Source: a virus. Taken from it: DNA of 22,902 nt. The translations under genes and the position numbers were made by a program. The DNA is taken from positions 1 through 22,902 of the IMG/VR virus record IMGVR_UViG_3300009553_000423. One strand, written 5' to 3'. Under the pieces are notes generated by a model that saw nothing but the letters and a program-made list of their open reading frames with translations, did no database searches and had not been told where the DNA came from. Positions 13,046 to 19,296 of this stretch are shown here, one piece after another; the stretch's first letter is position 1, and each line of letters begins with the position of its first letter.

Positions 13046-13446
13046 GGCGTTTTTCCCCCTTTAGTTTTTTTCGCGGCAGCCATCGTGGCGGGATGCTGCG
13101 CGCCTTCAAAATCAATGTGAAGGATGTTGATCTCGCAGCGGCGGCACCACAATTGCAAACCGCGGCGCGTCCAGCCCGCCTCGATTTTTACCCAATCGCG
13201 CGCGGCGATATCGGCGGGTTTATCTTTTAAACAATTCGCGCAGTGCATGAAAAGCCCGATCGAGTTCGTGTTGGGAATTCGGCGCGGCGGTTTAAAGGTG
13301 CGCAGCGCGTTGGCGCGCTTGAGCAGCTTGTTATAAAGGCAGATGCTGCAGGTCCCGGCCAGGATTTCCGATTCCCTACACACACACTTCTCCGCTTGCA
13401 AAAGGTCATGAAGCGCGTCCGCTAATTCCCGCTGCAGTGTTTTCAT
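13042..13446 (-). CDS. Cysteine-rich phage protein under switch-like leader
   Basis: 134 residues starting MKTLQRELADALHDLLQAEKC. A first cluster is KCVCRES...GTCSICLYNKLL; a second is MHCANCLKDKPADIAARDW...LQLWCRRCE. Two zinc sites are likely. The tail is basic (KKTKGGKTP). The CANCLKDKP...W.ri....glqlwCrrC pattern recurs in small phage proteins of unknown function. Its AAGGAG ribosome binding site lies inside the interlocked hairpins at 13456-13491, so translation may be regulated. Confidence 0.7.
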   Translation of the reverse strand: MKTLQRELADALHDLLQAEKCVCRESEILAGTCSICLYNKLLKRANALRTFKPPRRIPNTNSIGLFMHCANCLKDKPADIAARDWVKIEAGWTRRGLQLWCRRCEINILHIDFEGAQHPATMAAAKKTKGGKTP

Positions 13447-13455
13447 TTGGGTTCT

Positions 13456-13491
13456 CCTTAGCCCCGGTCGCCGCTAAGGACAGAGACCGGA
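13456..13491 (-). promoter_or_regulatory. Interlocked hairpins hiding a ribosome binding site
   Basis: On the minus strand, in order: CCGGTC (13490-13485), five bases, CCTTAGC (13479-13473), three bases, GACCGG (13469-13464), one base, GCTAAGG (13462-13456), then AGAACCCAA and the ATG at 13446. First pairs with third (6-7 bp) and second with fourth (7 bp). The fourth element is the ribosome binding site. The two stems are mutually exclusive or form a tight pseudoknot, a typical translational switch layout. Confidence 0.6.
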
Positions 13492-13508
13492 GTAAAGAGA
13501 GGTGCTTC

Positions 13509-13682
13509 CTAAAACTCGTCTGATATGCCGCAGGGCTTGCATTCCGCAAAAGCCCTATACGTGCGCTCGCCATACTCGTCAAAAAACTCGGGCCGGAATG
13601 TCATTTTTTTCCCACACTTCGGGCAGTCCGTTTCTTCGGCGCATTCCCGGTCAATGGCAACACCGTCGATAAGTGGCTTCAT
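13509..13682 (-). CDS. 57-residue zinc ribbon
   Basis: Starts MKPLIDGVAIDRECAEETDC, with AAAGGAG about 7 nt upstream. CPKCGKKMTFRPEFF is followed by AECKPCGISDEF. It is a compact two-knuckle zinc ribbon like others in this block. The frame is open further upstream, but that part has no ribosome binding site. Function unknown. Confidence 0.65.
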   Translation of the reverse strand: MKPLIDGVAIDRECAEETDCPKCGKKMTFRPEFFDEYGERTYRAFAECKPCGISDEF

Positions 13683-13761
13683 TTCATTCTCCTTTATAAA
13701 AGACCGTCGGACGGCGTGACAGCGACAACTAAAATTTGTATCCTTTCCGCTTTTTTCAAAA

Positions 13762-14145
13762 TCAATCGCCCTGAACACGGCGGCGCGCCTTCGTGGGGTA
13801 CATGCGTTTACGTGCCGCAATGCCCTCCTTGGTCGTCGCGTGATCCTCATCAGGGAGCAATGAATCCTCGGCGCGGAATTCCCGCCCGTCATACTGGAAG
13901 TGGAACACCTCGCCCCAGCGGGCATACGCTGCGCTCGCCCAATTCACCACCGCTTTAAACATCTCCATTTGCCAGCGGGGCATGGCGCGCCCCTCCCATA
14001 GCAGCTCGCCCCGCTTATCGGTCCCGGCGGCATACGGCTGGATCCGTTCGATCGGCGTCACGATCTTCATTTCCGGTTTCGGCTGGTTCGCGCTGAATTC
14101 TTTTTCGCGGATAGAAAGTTGCGCCATTTTTTGTTTGTAGGTCAT
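13762..14145 (-). CDS. Hypothetical phage protein
   Basis: 127 residues starting [20 protein letters not shown]. Contains a helix ([18 protein letters not shown]) and a strand pair ([22 protein letters not shown]), and ends with a strongly basic tail ([17 protein letters not shown]). No cysteine. It lies 2 nt after the preceding gene. The basic tail could contact nucleic acid. Not recognised. Confidence 0.6.
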   Translation of the reverse strand: MTYKQKMAQLSIREKEFSANQPKPEMKIVTPIERIQPYAAGTDKRGELLWEGRAMPRWQMEMFKAVVNWASAAYARWGEVFHFQYDGREFRAEDSLLPDEDHATTKEGIAARKRMYPTKARRRVQGD

Positions 14146-14147
14146 GG

Positions 14148-14504
14148 CTATTTCCCTTCCGCTTTTGCGATGACCGATTCAAGGCCCTGCCACAATTCGG
14201 CGTCAGGATGATTGGCGAGAGCGTTCTTGGCGAGTTTCAAAACACGCAGAAGTTCGGGGGCTGCGGCGATGAGGCGGGCATTGGCCTCGTGTTCGGCGCC
14301 TACTTTTCCCCACTCGCCTTGCGGACCATGCGCTATGGCAACGGTGATAATTTTTGATTGTGATTCAGTATCGAGACCAGAAGGGCCCGAGCAGATTTCG
14401 TTTTCGCTTCCATTGGTTTTATTAATCCACCACGGGCCTTGAGTGTGTTTTGCTTTTACTTTGTCGAATGTCGTGTAGGCCCATCCGTCTTTTTTATTTT
14501 TCAT
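14148..14504 (-). CDS. Common phage protein (HTQGPW / [13 protein letters not shown] type)
   Basis: 118 residues. It contains the two landmarks of a very common but uncharacterised phage protein: [10 protein letters not shown] near the N-terminus and [21 protein letters not shown] in the C-terminal third, with the intervening strand IITVAIAHG. Such proteins occur in accessory regions of many phages. Starts [13 protein letters not shown], one base after the preceding gene. Role unknown. Confidence 0.8.
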   Translation of the reverse strand: MKNKKDGWAYTTFDKVKAKHTQGPWWINKTNGSENEICSGPSGLDTESQSKIITVAIAHGPQGEWGKVGAEHEANARLIAAAPELLRVLKLAKNALANHPDAELWQGLESVIAKAEGK

Positions 14505-14505
14505 A

Positions 14506-14676
14506 TTAGGCCACCTTCTTTTCGTTGAGGCCCGTTAATTCCCGTTCAAGAATTTCGATCTTGTGGCGGGCGGCGGTCATTTCTTCGATGGTGGTTTGAG
14601 GGTTTTCTTGAAGGGTTAAAAACTGCTGCAGGGCGTCTCTCAATTCCGTCCAAGCCTGGTTCTGTGTTCTTTCCAT
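14506..14676 (-). CDS. Small coiled-coil protein, first of operon
   Basis: 56 residues from ATG 14676 (MERTQNQAWTELRDALQQFL), with AAGGAGG 6 nt upstream; the frame is open to 14748 but without a site. Two helices (LRDALQQFLTLQENPQ and IEEMTAARHKIEILERELTGLNEKK) suggest a helical hairpin or dimer. It is the first gene after tandem dyad operators at 14722-14749, so it opens a leftward unit that runs to about 11.6 kb. Function unknown. Confidence 0.65.
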   Translation of the reverse strand: MERTQNQAWTELRDALQQFLTLQENPQTTIEEMTAARHKIEILERELTGLNEKKVA

Positions 14677-14721
14677 GATGGCCTCCTTAGTAGGCGCATG
14701 TCTTATTTGCTTCTGATTAAG

Positions 14722-14749
14722 GTTGCCATAATGACGCCATAATGGCAAG
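14722..14749. promoter_or_regulatory. Tandem overlapping dyad operators, copies 4 and 5
   Basis: GTTGCCATAATGACGCC (14722-14738) overlaps GACGCCATAATGGCAAG (14733-14749). The two CATAATG cores are 11 bp apart, so two proteins would bind the same helical face. They sit 46-73 bp before the start at 14676. TTAATC (minus strand, downstream) could be a -10 box. Confidence 0.55.
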
Positions 14750-14759
14750 GGGAAAGATC

Positions 14760-14823
14760 GGAGGTTAAGGGGTGTAAATGGGGGGTCTAAATCGGGCGGG
14801 GTTTTAGGGGGTATTTGGAGGGG
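14760..14823 (+). repeat. G-tract array with quadruplex potential
   Basis: The plus strand has successive runs GGGG, GGGGGG, GGGCGGGG, GGGGG and GGGG separated by short AT-rich spacers (TGTAAAT, TCTAAATC, TTTTA, TATTTGGA). On the minus strand the units read roughly TTTANACCCC. It lies in the 300-base gene-free stretch 14677-14976 between the initiator gene and the accessory operon. It could be a G-quadruplex, a transcription barrier or part of an origin. Confidence 0.5.
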
Positions 14824-14895
14824 CTATTTTGCGCCTTTTGGCTGAAATCGATTTAAAGGCCCCAAACTTGGCGTTTTAGCGGGGGGTGGGTATCT

Positions 14896-14912
14896 GGGGC
14901 CATTATGACCCC
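14896..14912. promoter_or_regulatory. 17-bp dyad operator, copy 6
   Basis: GGGGCCATTATGACCCC. The core is CATTATG; the arms GGGG/CCCC differ from other copies but keep perfect symmetry. It lies within the gene-free stretch; a hairpin GTGCCG/CGGCAC (14953-14966) follows toward the initiator gene. No gene starts directly beside it. Confidence 0.5.
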
Positions 14913-14976
14913 CTAAAGCCCAAGGACGCCCCAAATGCGGCTACATGGCGGGGTGCCGGGCGGCACTTGCCGGGGC

Positions 14977-15891
14977 CTATCCCGGCGCGCCCGCTGGCGT
15001 GCGGTCTAGATATCGGCGCTTGAGTGATGGGTATTTTTCGTCAGTGACGAGGTACTCCATCTGCCGCTGAAATTCCCGCATAGCGAATCGCTGGCCCACG
15101 GCGTGGTCATAGCTCTTGGTGCCCGGCGTGATGAATAGCTCCCAGCAGGCTTGGATTTCATGCAGGGCCCGGACGACGAAAATTTGCCGCAGCGCCTCCT
15201 GGTCGTCCGGTTCGCGCCATGCCTTCCGGGCCTTGCCGCGGGCCCAGCCGGGGACCATCGGTTCGACCCAGGCTTTGAATTCCCGCAGCGGATCTGGTGG
15301 GCCTTCTACCTGCGCCGTTTTTTCCCGCCGTGGGGATTCTTGCGCAAGCAAAGCCGTATCACTATTCACACGCGCGGTCTGGTGTTTAACGGCAGTATTA
15401 CTACCTGACGGCTTAGGCTGTAAGCCGTTCTCTCTAACATCTACATCTGGGTTAACCGGTGGGTTAACCGGGGGGTTAACCGGGGGGTTAACCGAATTTT
15501 TGATCTTCGGATTGCCGCCCATTTTCCCATTTGCTCTATTTATCAGCCTGATTGATTCGTCTCGCACCATGCGGCGGCAATAGAAAACCCCATCTTTTGT
15601 CTGCGAAACGACACCATACCGGAGTAATTCCAGCACCCATTTTGTCACCTTTTCGGCACCCTTTTTGCCGCTCATCTTTGGAATTCGCTGCGCGAGCTCC
15701 TTCATGTCGATGGGAATCCCGTTGGTGGCTAGGTGCCCGTAAGGTTCGCCGCGGTGCATGATGCCGAGCATTCGCATCCAGATGGCTTGGGCTTGGAGGG
15801 AACAGCGTGATAAGGCGAGGTCGTTGACGTAATCGTCGAAGCTAAATTTAACCCACGGCAGCTTGCTTGAATCCTGTTTGTCTGTGTCCAT
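14977..15891 (-). CDS. Phage replication initiator-like protein
   Basis: 304 residues. The N-terminus WVKFSFDDYVNDLALSRCSLQAQAIWMRMLGIMHRGEPYGHLATNG followed by ELAQRI and ELLRYGVVSQTKDGVFYCRRMVRD is a winged-helix domain typical of phage replisome organisers and DUF1376-like proteins. A flexible linker begins with VNPPVNPPVNPPVNP (about 134-149) encoded by tandem 12-bp repeats. The C-terminal helical domain (FKAWVEPMVPGW...RQMEYLVTDEKYPSLKRRY) may contact a helicase or loader. This is the lambda O-like arrangement: origin repeats inside the initiator gene. Preceded by GGGGGGGACTTAAAA before ATG 15891. Confidence 0.7.
   Translation of the reverse strand: MDTDKQDSSKLPWVKFSFDDYVNDLALSRCSLQAQAIWMRMLGIMHRGEPYGHLATNGIPIDMKELAQRIPKMSGKKGAEKVTKWVLELLRYGVVSQTKDGVFYCRRMVRDESIRLINRANGKMGGNPKIKNSVNPPVNPPVNPPVNPDVDVRENGLQPKPSGSNTAVKHQTARVNSDTALLAQESPRREKTAQVEGPPDPLREFKAWVEPMVPGWARGKARKAWREPDDQEALRQIFVVRALHEIQACWELFITPGTKSYDHAVGQRFAMREFQRQMEYLVTDEKYPSLKRRYLDRTPAGAPG
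15449..15494 (-). repeat. Tandem 12-bp iterons (candidate origin)
   Basis: Four head-to-tail copies of GGGTTAACCGGG (plus-strand reading; the last is truncated and the first ends GGT). Each contains the palindrome GGTTAACC. The adjacent 15495-15545 is richer in A and T (AATTTTTGATC, CATTTTCCCATTTG, CTATTTATC). They encode the NPPV repeat of the initiator. Confidence 0.6.
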
Positions 15892-15930
15892 TTTTAAGTC
15901 CCCCCCGCATTTTCCCGAATTGATACGGTA

Positions 15931-16146
15931 CTACCTTATGGCTGCCTGCTTGGCTTGTTCAGCATTTTGTTTTTCCCATATTCTCTGGAAGCAAGAAATC
16001 ATCTGTGGGATAAGTTTAAAATCAACTTCGATCCCCTTATTGGTCGGGCGTGGACCTTTCTTGGTGATGCGCCAGTAGCGAACATCCACCATCAATTTCC
16101 CGTCGATCTCAAACGGAGATAGCTGTATGTTTTCTTTAGTTTCCAT
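15931..16146 (-). CDS. PC4-like single-stranded DNA-binding protein
   Basis: 71 residues starting METKENIQLSPFEIDGKLMV. The segment VDVRYWRITKKGPRPTNKGIEVDFKLIPQMISCFQRIWEKQ follows the PC4/SUB1 pattern (strand DVRYW, loop with P-T-x-K-G-I, strand, then a helix). PC4-type proteins form dimers that bind single-stranded DNA and modulate transcription or replication. The PTNKGIEVDF core is the strongest evidence. AGGTC lies just before the ATG and a dyad operator lies at 16164-16180. It is adjacent to the initiator gene. Confidence 0.65.
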   Translation of the reverse strand: METKENIQLSPFEIDGKLMVDVRYWRITKKGPRPTNKGIEVDFKLIPQMISCFQRIWEKQNAEQAKQAAIR

Positions 16147-16163
16147 AAGACCTCCGAATACTG

Positions 16164-16180
16164 CGCGCCATTATGCCGCG
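16164..16180. promoter_or_regulatory. 17-bp dyad operator, copy 7
   Basis: CGCGCCATTATGCCGCG: core CATTATG with arms CGCG/CGCG. About 18 bp from the PC4-like start at 16146. The arms differ from GGTG/CACC but are again symmetric. Confidence 0.45.
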
Positions 16181-16219
16181 AATTGACGCAAGGTATTGTG
16201 CAACACGTTCCCGAGGAAA

Positions 16220-17545
16220 TCAAATCCTCACCGCCGTTTTGCCGGTGGCTTTCTCCCAACGCATCACGATCACGTCGCAATATTTAGGGTCGAGCTCGAC
16301 GCCAATGAACCGGCGGTGCGTCTGGTCGCAGCCCATCAGGGTAGAGCCCGAGCCCGAGAATAAATCAAGCACTGTGCCGCCGGGAGGACATGAATTCTGG
16401 ATGGCATACGCGCTCAGCGCGACGGGCTTTTGCATGGGATGAACGTAGGAGCTATTCGCGTCTTTCGAGAATTCCCAAACGGTCGTGAGCGCGCGGCCGC
16501 CGGCCCAGAAATGGTGCTTGCCTTCTTTCCAGCCGTACCAGCAGATCTCATGTTTCCATTGGTAGTCGGCCTGGCCAAGGACGAGCGTATTTTTAACCCA
16601 CACGATTTGCGATTGCACGTGAATGCCGCCGTCTTTTAGAGCCTTCACGATTTCGTATCCCTGGTCCATCGAGGCGCTCCAGCAGTAAACGGGCGCCGCC
16701 TCTTTCACGCCGATCAAAATAGACGCGACCCACGAGGCGCTGAAATTGTAAAGCGTGTCGCCTTGCTTTTCGTCGTTAGCGATCGCGTCCCATTTCTTCG
16801 CGCGCGGGTTGTGATTGGCCTCGCCGAATTTGACGCCATAGGGGGGATCGGTAAAGACCATGTCGGCGGCCGCGCCTGCGGCTTTGATTAACCGCTCGAT
16901 CGTCGTCGGCGCGCAAGAGTCGCCGCAGATCAGCAGGTGGTCGCCCATCGTGATTAAATCGCCCAGCTTAGTCTTGGCGACCTTCGGCGGTTCCGGGGCC
17001 TCGTCTTCTTTAATGTCGGAGGTATCGATGAAGCTGTCGAAGAGCTCGCTTAAGCGCAGCTCCTCGAACGCCTCCGGCATGGTACCCTGAATTTCGTTTA
17101 AGAGCTCCTGCAGCTCGTCGGTGAATTCCCCGGCGACGTGCGGGTTGTTGAGGGTGATGTTGAGCGCGCGCTCATCCTCCGGGCCCAAATCGACCACCAC
17201 CACATCGGCCTCTTCCACGCCCTGGTCAAGCATGGCCTCGCGCCGCTGGTGGCCGCCCACGATTTGTTTGGAGCGCTTATTCCATACGATGGGCTGCACC
17301 AGCCCAAAGCGGGATAAACTCGCGCTTAAACCGCCCTTGGCCTCTTCCGTGATGGTGCGGGGGTTATAGGGCGCGGGGTCCAGGTCTTCGAGGCGCATTC
17401 GCGTGATATCGTGCTGCGGGATGATGCGGCCAGTTTTGACAGGTTTATTGGCGCGCTTACCACCAAGGGGAGGAGGAGGGTTTTTATTTGATTGGTTTGG
17501 AGCTCGTTGTTTACGTTGTGCAGGGCGTCTCTTAGCAGCAGGCAT
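16220..17545 (-). CDS. ParB-domain fused DNA methyltransferase (beta class)
   Basis: 441 residues. After a basic, proline-rich leader, a ParB/Spo0J-like nuclease-fold domain spans about 45-170 (LDPAPYNPR, LVQPIVWN, VGGHQRREA). The methyltransferase follows: catalytic motif DPPYGVKF (233-240), then AdoMet-binding VLDLFSGSGSTLMGC (392-406) and RRFIGVELDPKYC. Motif IV before motif I makes it beta class, an N6-adenine or N4-cytosine methylase. ParB fusions of this type are common in phages and mobile elements. The target is not readable from sequence. Starts at 17545 with GAGGAG about 12 nt upstream; a later ATG at 17398 is possible. Confidence 0.9.
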   Translation of the reverse strand: MPAAKRRPAQRKQRAPNQSNKNPPPPLGGKRANKPVKTGRIIPQHDITRMRLEDLDPAPYNPRTITEEAKGGLSASLSRFGLVQPIVWNKRSKQIVGGHQRREAMLDQGVEEADVVVVDLGPEDERALNITLNNPHVAGEFTDELQELLNEIQGTMPEAFEELRLSELFDSFIDTSDIKEDEAPEPPKVAKTKLGDLITMGDHLLICGDSCAPTTIERLIKAAGAAADMVFTDPPYGVKFGEANHNPRAKKWDAIANDEKQGDTLYNFSASWVASILIGVKEAAPVYCWSASMDQGYEIVKALKDGGIHVQSQIVWVKNTLVLGQADYQWKHEICWYGWKEGKHHFWAGGRALTTVWEFSKDANSSYVHPMQKPVALSAYAIQNSCPPGGTVLDLFSGSGSTLMGCDQTHRRFIGVELDPKYCDVIVMRWEKATGKTAVRI

Positions 17546-17583
17546 TCTTCAATTAACTCCTCGCGCGTAAAATAGCGGTACAT
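17326..17583 (-). CDS. Possible short ORF overlapping methylase start
   Basis: From ATG 17583 the frame begins MYRYFTREELIEECLLLRDALHNV, a plausible helical protein, but from 17545 on it runs 220 nt inside the ParB-methylase gene in another frame and becomes Ser/Arg/Pro-rich. It starts 11 nt after the cytosine methylase stop. It may be a coupling leader peptide or chance; no strong ribosome binding site. Confidence 0.3.
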   Translation of the reverse strand: MYRYFTREELIEECLLLRDALHNVNNELQTNQIKTLLLPLVVSAPINLSKLAASSRSTISRECASKTWTPRPITPAPSRKRPRAV

Positions 17584-17593
17584 CCGTGTGACG

Positions 17594-18613
17594 TCAGGCC
17601 TTGGGCATCGTCGCATTTTTAACCCTCCCGCTCAAGATTTCGTAAGCGCGGCGCGCTTGGGCCGGAACCACTGCGTTGCCCAATCCTCTAAGACGGTCCA
17701 CCCGCAGGGGTACCCCATCAGCCACTCGACCCACGTTGGGTTCAGCTGACCACCAGTTTCCTTTTTCATCGCCGATCCTAAATCGTCCGATCCGCTTGTT
17801 GGCCTGTTCTGACGATTCATGTCTGGGCGCGACATTTGAACGGTCGGTGTCGGCCACTGTTTTACTGCACGGTTTAAATCCAATATGCGGCTGGCCGGCC
17901 CGCGGTCGTCGCGCGCTGTCGGCGTGGGCCATGTTTTCGCCATGCGGTCCAATCCCATTTCGTTTTTTCGATCGCCGCCACGGCTGCGGAAGGGATCGGC
18001 TGTTGGCGTCGGCCACATCTGCACTGCCTGATCCAGACAGAACTGCGCTTTTTTCCCGCTGGGTCGGATCCAGTGATTTCCTTTGCGGCGCAATATCGAC
18101 GGTGGGTTGCCGTCCCCGCCCACCGTTGGTGTGGGCCAAAAGCCACCATCGTTCTCGGCGGTGGTTGGCTCCGACATCTGCAGCTGATACAAAACACCAT
18201 CGCGCGTCATACCCGAGGGCGGTAAGCTCTGCAGTGACTCGCAGCCCTCCCCGAGAAGTGATTGCTGGAACGTTTTCCAAGAACACGAAGGCGGGTCGAA
18301 TTTCGCCAACGAGCCGAGCGACTTCTGAAAAAAGGCCGCTTCGCTTTCCGTCCAGTCCTTCTCCGCGTCCCGCAACGGATATGTCTTGGCAAGGAAACCC
18401 GCCATAGACGATATCGACGGGGAATATGCTTCGGCTATCAAATGTGCGGATATCATCCCATACGGGAGCGATAGGGAGCTCGCCGCTTGACATGCGTGAG
18501 AGTAATACGGCGGTTGCATGTCGATCGTTTTCACAGTAGGCGACTGGCGTGCTGTACCCTTCGAGCGCTTTGGTGAGGCCACCGATTCCACTAAATAAGT
18601 CCAAGCCATACAT
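17594..18613 (-). CDS. C5 cytosine DNA methyltransferase
   Basis: 339 residues from ATG 18613, with GGAGGACTTA directly before it. Motif I is DLFSGIGGL (5-13). Motif IV is GGFPCQDIS with the catalytic Cys at 75. Motif VI is FLENV (111-115). Motif VIII is NHRRER (150-155). Motif X is LRGLGNAVVP near the C-terminus. The target-recognition region is short and has repeated A(D/H)(T/A) units (LAHTNG, VADANS, MAHADS, VADTDS-like). The enzyme probably protects phage DNA from host restriction. The same DNA is also open for 325 codons in a second frame (17632-18609). Confidence 0.93.
   Translation of the reverse strand: MYGLDLFSGIGGLTKALEGYSTPVAYCENDRHATAVLLSRMSSGELPIAPVWDDIRTFDSRSIFPVDIVYGGFPCQDISVAGRGEGLDGKRSGLFSEVARLVGEIRPAFVFLENVPAITSRGGLRVTAELTALGYDARWCFVSAADVGANHRRERWWLLAHTNGGRGRQPTVDIAPQRKSLDPTQREKSAVLSGSGSADVADANSRSLPQPWRRSKKRNGIGPHGENMAHADSARRPRAGQPHIGFKPCSKTVADTDRSNVAPRHESSEQANKRIGRFRIGDEKGNWWSAEPNVGRVADGVPLRVDRLRGLGNAVVPAQARRAYEILSGRVKNATMPKA
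17632..18609 (-). other. Overlapping 325-codon frame inside methylase
   Basis: A second open frame on the same strand, from ATG 18609, inside the cytosine methylase. It contains four WPTPT units spaced along the target-recognition region, SWKTFQQSLLG and GQLNPTWVEWLMGYPCGWTVL. These strings resemble proteins deposited for phages as methylase C-termini. Because long shadow frames are common in this window, length is not evidence. There is no separate ribosome binding site: its ATG lies 4 nt into the methylase gene. Confidence 0.25.
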
Positions 18614-18637
18614 TAAGTCCTCCCCTCCCGAAAAAGA

Positions 18638-18674
18638 GAGGCCAGCGGACGGCTTAACCTCGCCCGCCGGCCTC
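18638..18674 (-). terminator. Rho-independent terminator after secreted gene
   Basis: On the minus strand GAGGCCGGCGG (18674-18664) pairs with CCGCTGGCCTC (18648-18638), 11 bp with one G-U, followed by TCTTTTT. It closes the secreted-protein unit just before the cytosine methylase leader. Confidence 0.8.
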
Positions 18675-18681
18675 AAATGTT

Positions 18682-19260
18682 TTACTTCTCGAACCGGATG
18701 TCGTCCAGATAAATCACAAAGCCATCTGGGTTGTCGTCGCGCGAGGCCGACCACGCGAAACCGCCGATGATGTTGCTCAGATTTTTACCCGCCAGATCGA
18801 TGGTGTATTTTTTCCACTCTTTGCCCAGCGTGACCGGGCCCATCTCAATGGCGTCCGAATCGCCGTGCTCGCCATTGATGCCGCCGACTTTAAACGTGGC
18901 AATCTTCTCGCCGCCTTTTTCGCCGCGGGCTCAGAAGGTCAGCTTCGTATAGGCGGTGAGATCGTACCCGCCCACACGCTCGCCCCAATTGTTCGCCGGG
19001 GATTGCCAAAACGCCCCGGCCCAGCCTGCGCCCTGTTTGCCCAGCGCGGTGTAGGTCCATTTGATGGCGGTCTTTCCTGCGTGGGGGGTTAAGGTCGCGC
19101 CGTCGTCGACTTTGAGGTCGCCGTAGTCGCCCATCCATCCCGAGGGAACGAAGTGGTTGGTGGGTGCGCCTTTATCGCTGTAGATGTAAAACACGTCGGT
19201 GGCGGGTGCGGCGATTGCGGATGCGGCGATACAGCCAACAAGCATCATGACTTTGATCAT
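18682..19260 (-). pseudogene. Secreted carbohydrate-binding-like protein with in-frame UGA
   Basis: 192 sense codons plus one internal TGA at 18931-18933 (codon 110). A signal peptide (MIKVMMLVGCIAASAIA, cleavage probably after AAPA) is followed by a beta-rich domain: VFYIYSDKGAPTNHFVPSG, KTAIKWTYTA, GWAGAFWQSP, GGYDLTAYTKLTF, then the TGA, then ARGEKGGEKIATFKVGG, WKKYTIDLAGKNLSNIIGGFAWSASRDDNPDG and FVIYLDDIRFEK. Both halves clearly belong to one domain, whose relatives read KLTFWARGEKGGE, so TGA replaces a Trp TGG. It may be a point nonsense mutation, a sequencing error or programmed readthrough. AAGGAGGACTTA precedes the ATG; an 11-bp terminator follows, as in a phage moron. Confidence 0.75.
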
Positions 19261-19296
19261 GGCGTAAGTCCTCCTTGTTTTTTGAACGACAAATTT

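Noticed and set aside
15449-15494. CRISPR-like repeat
   Set aside because: The 12-bp units are in tandem without spacers and encode the NPPV peptide repeat; they are iterons or coding repeats.
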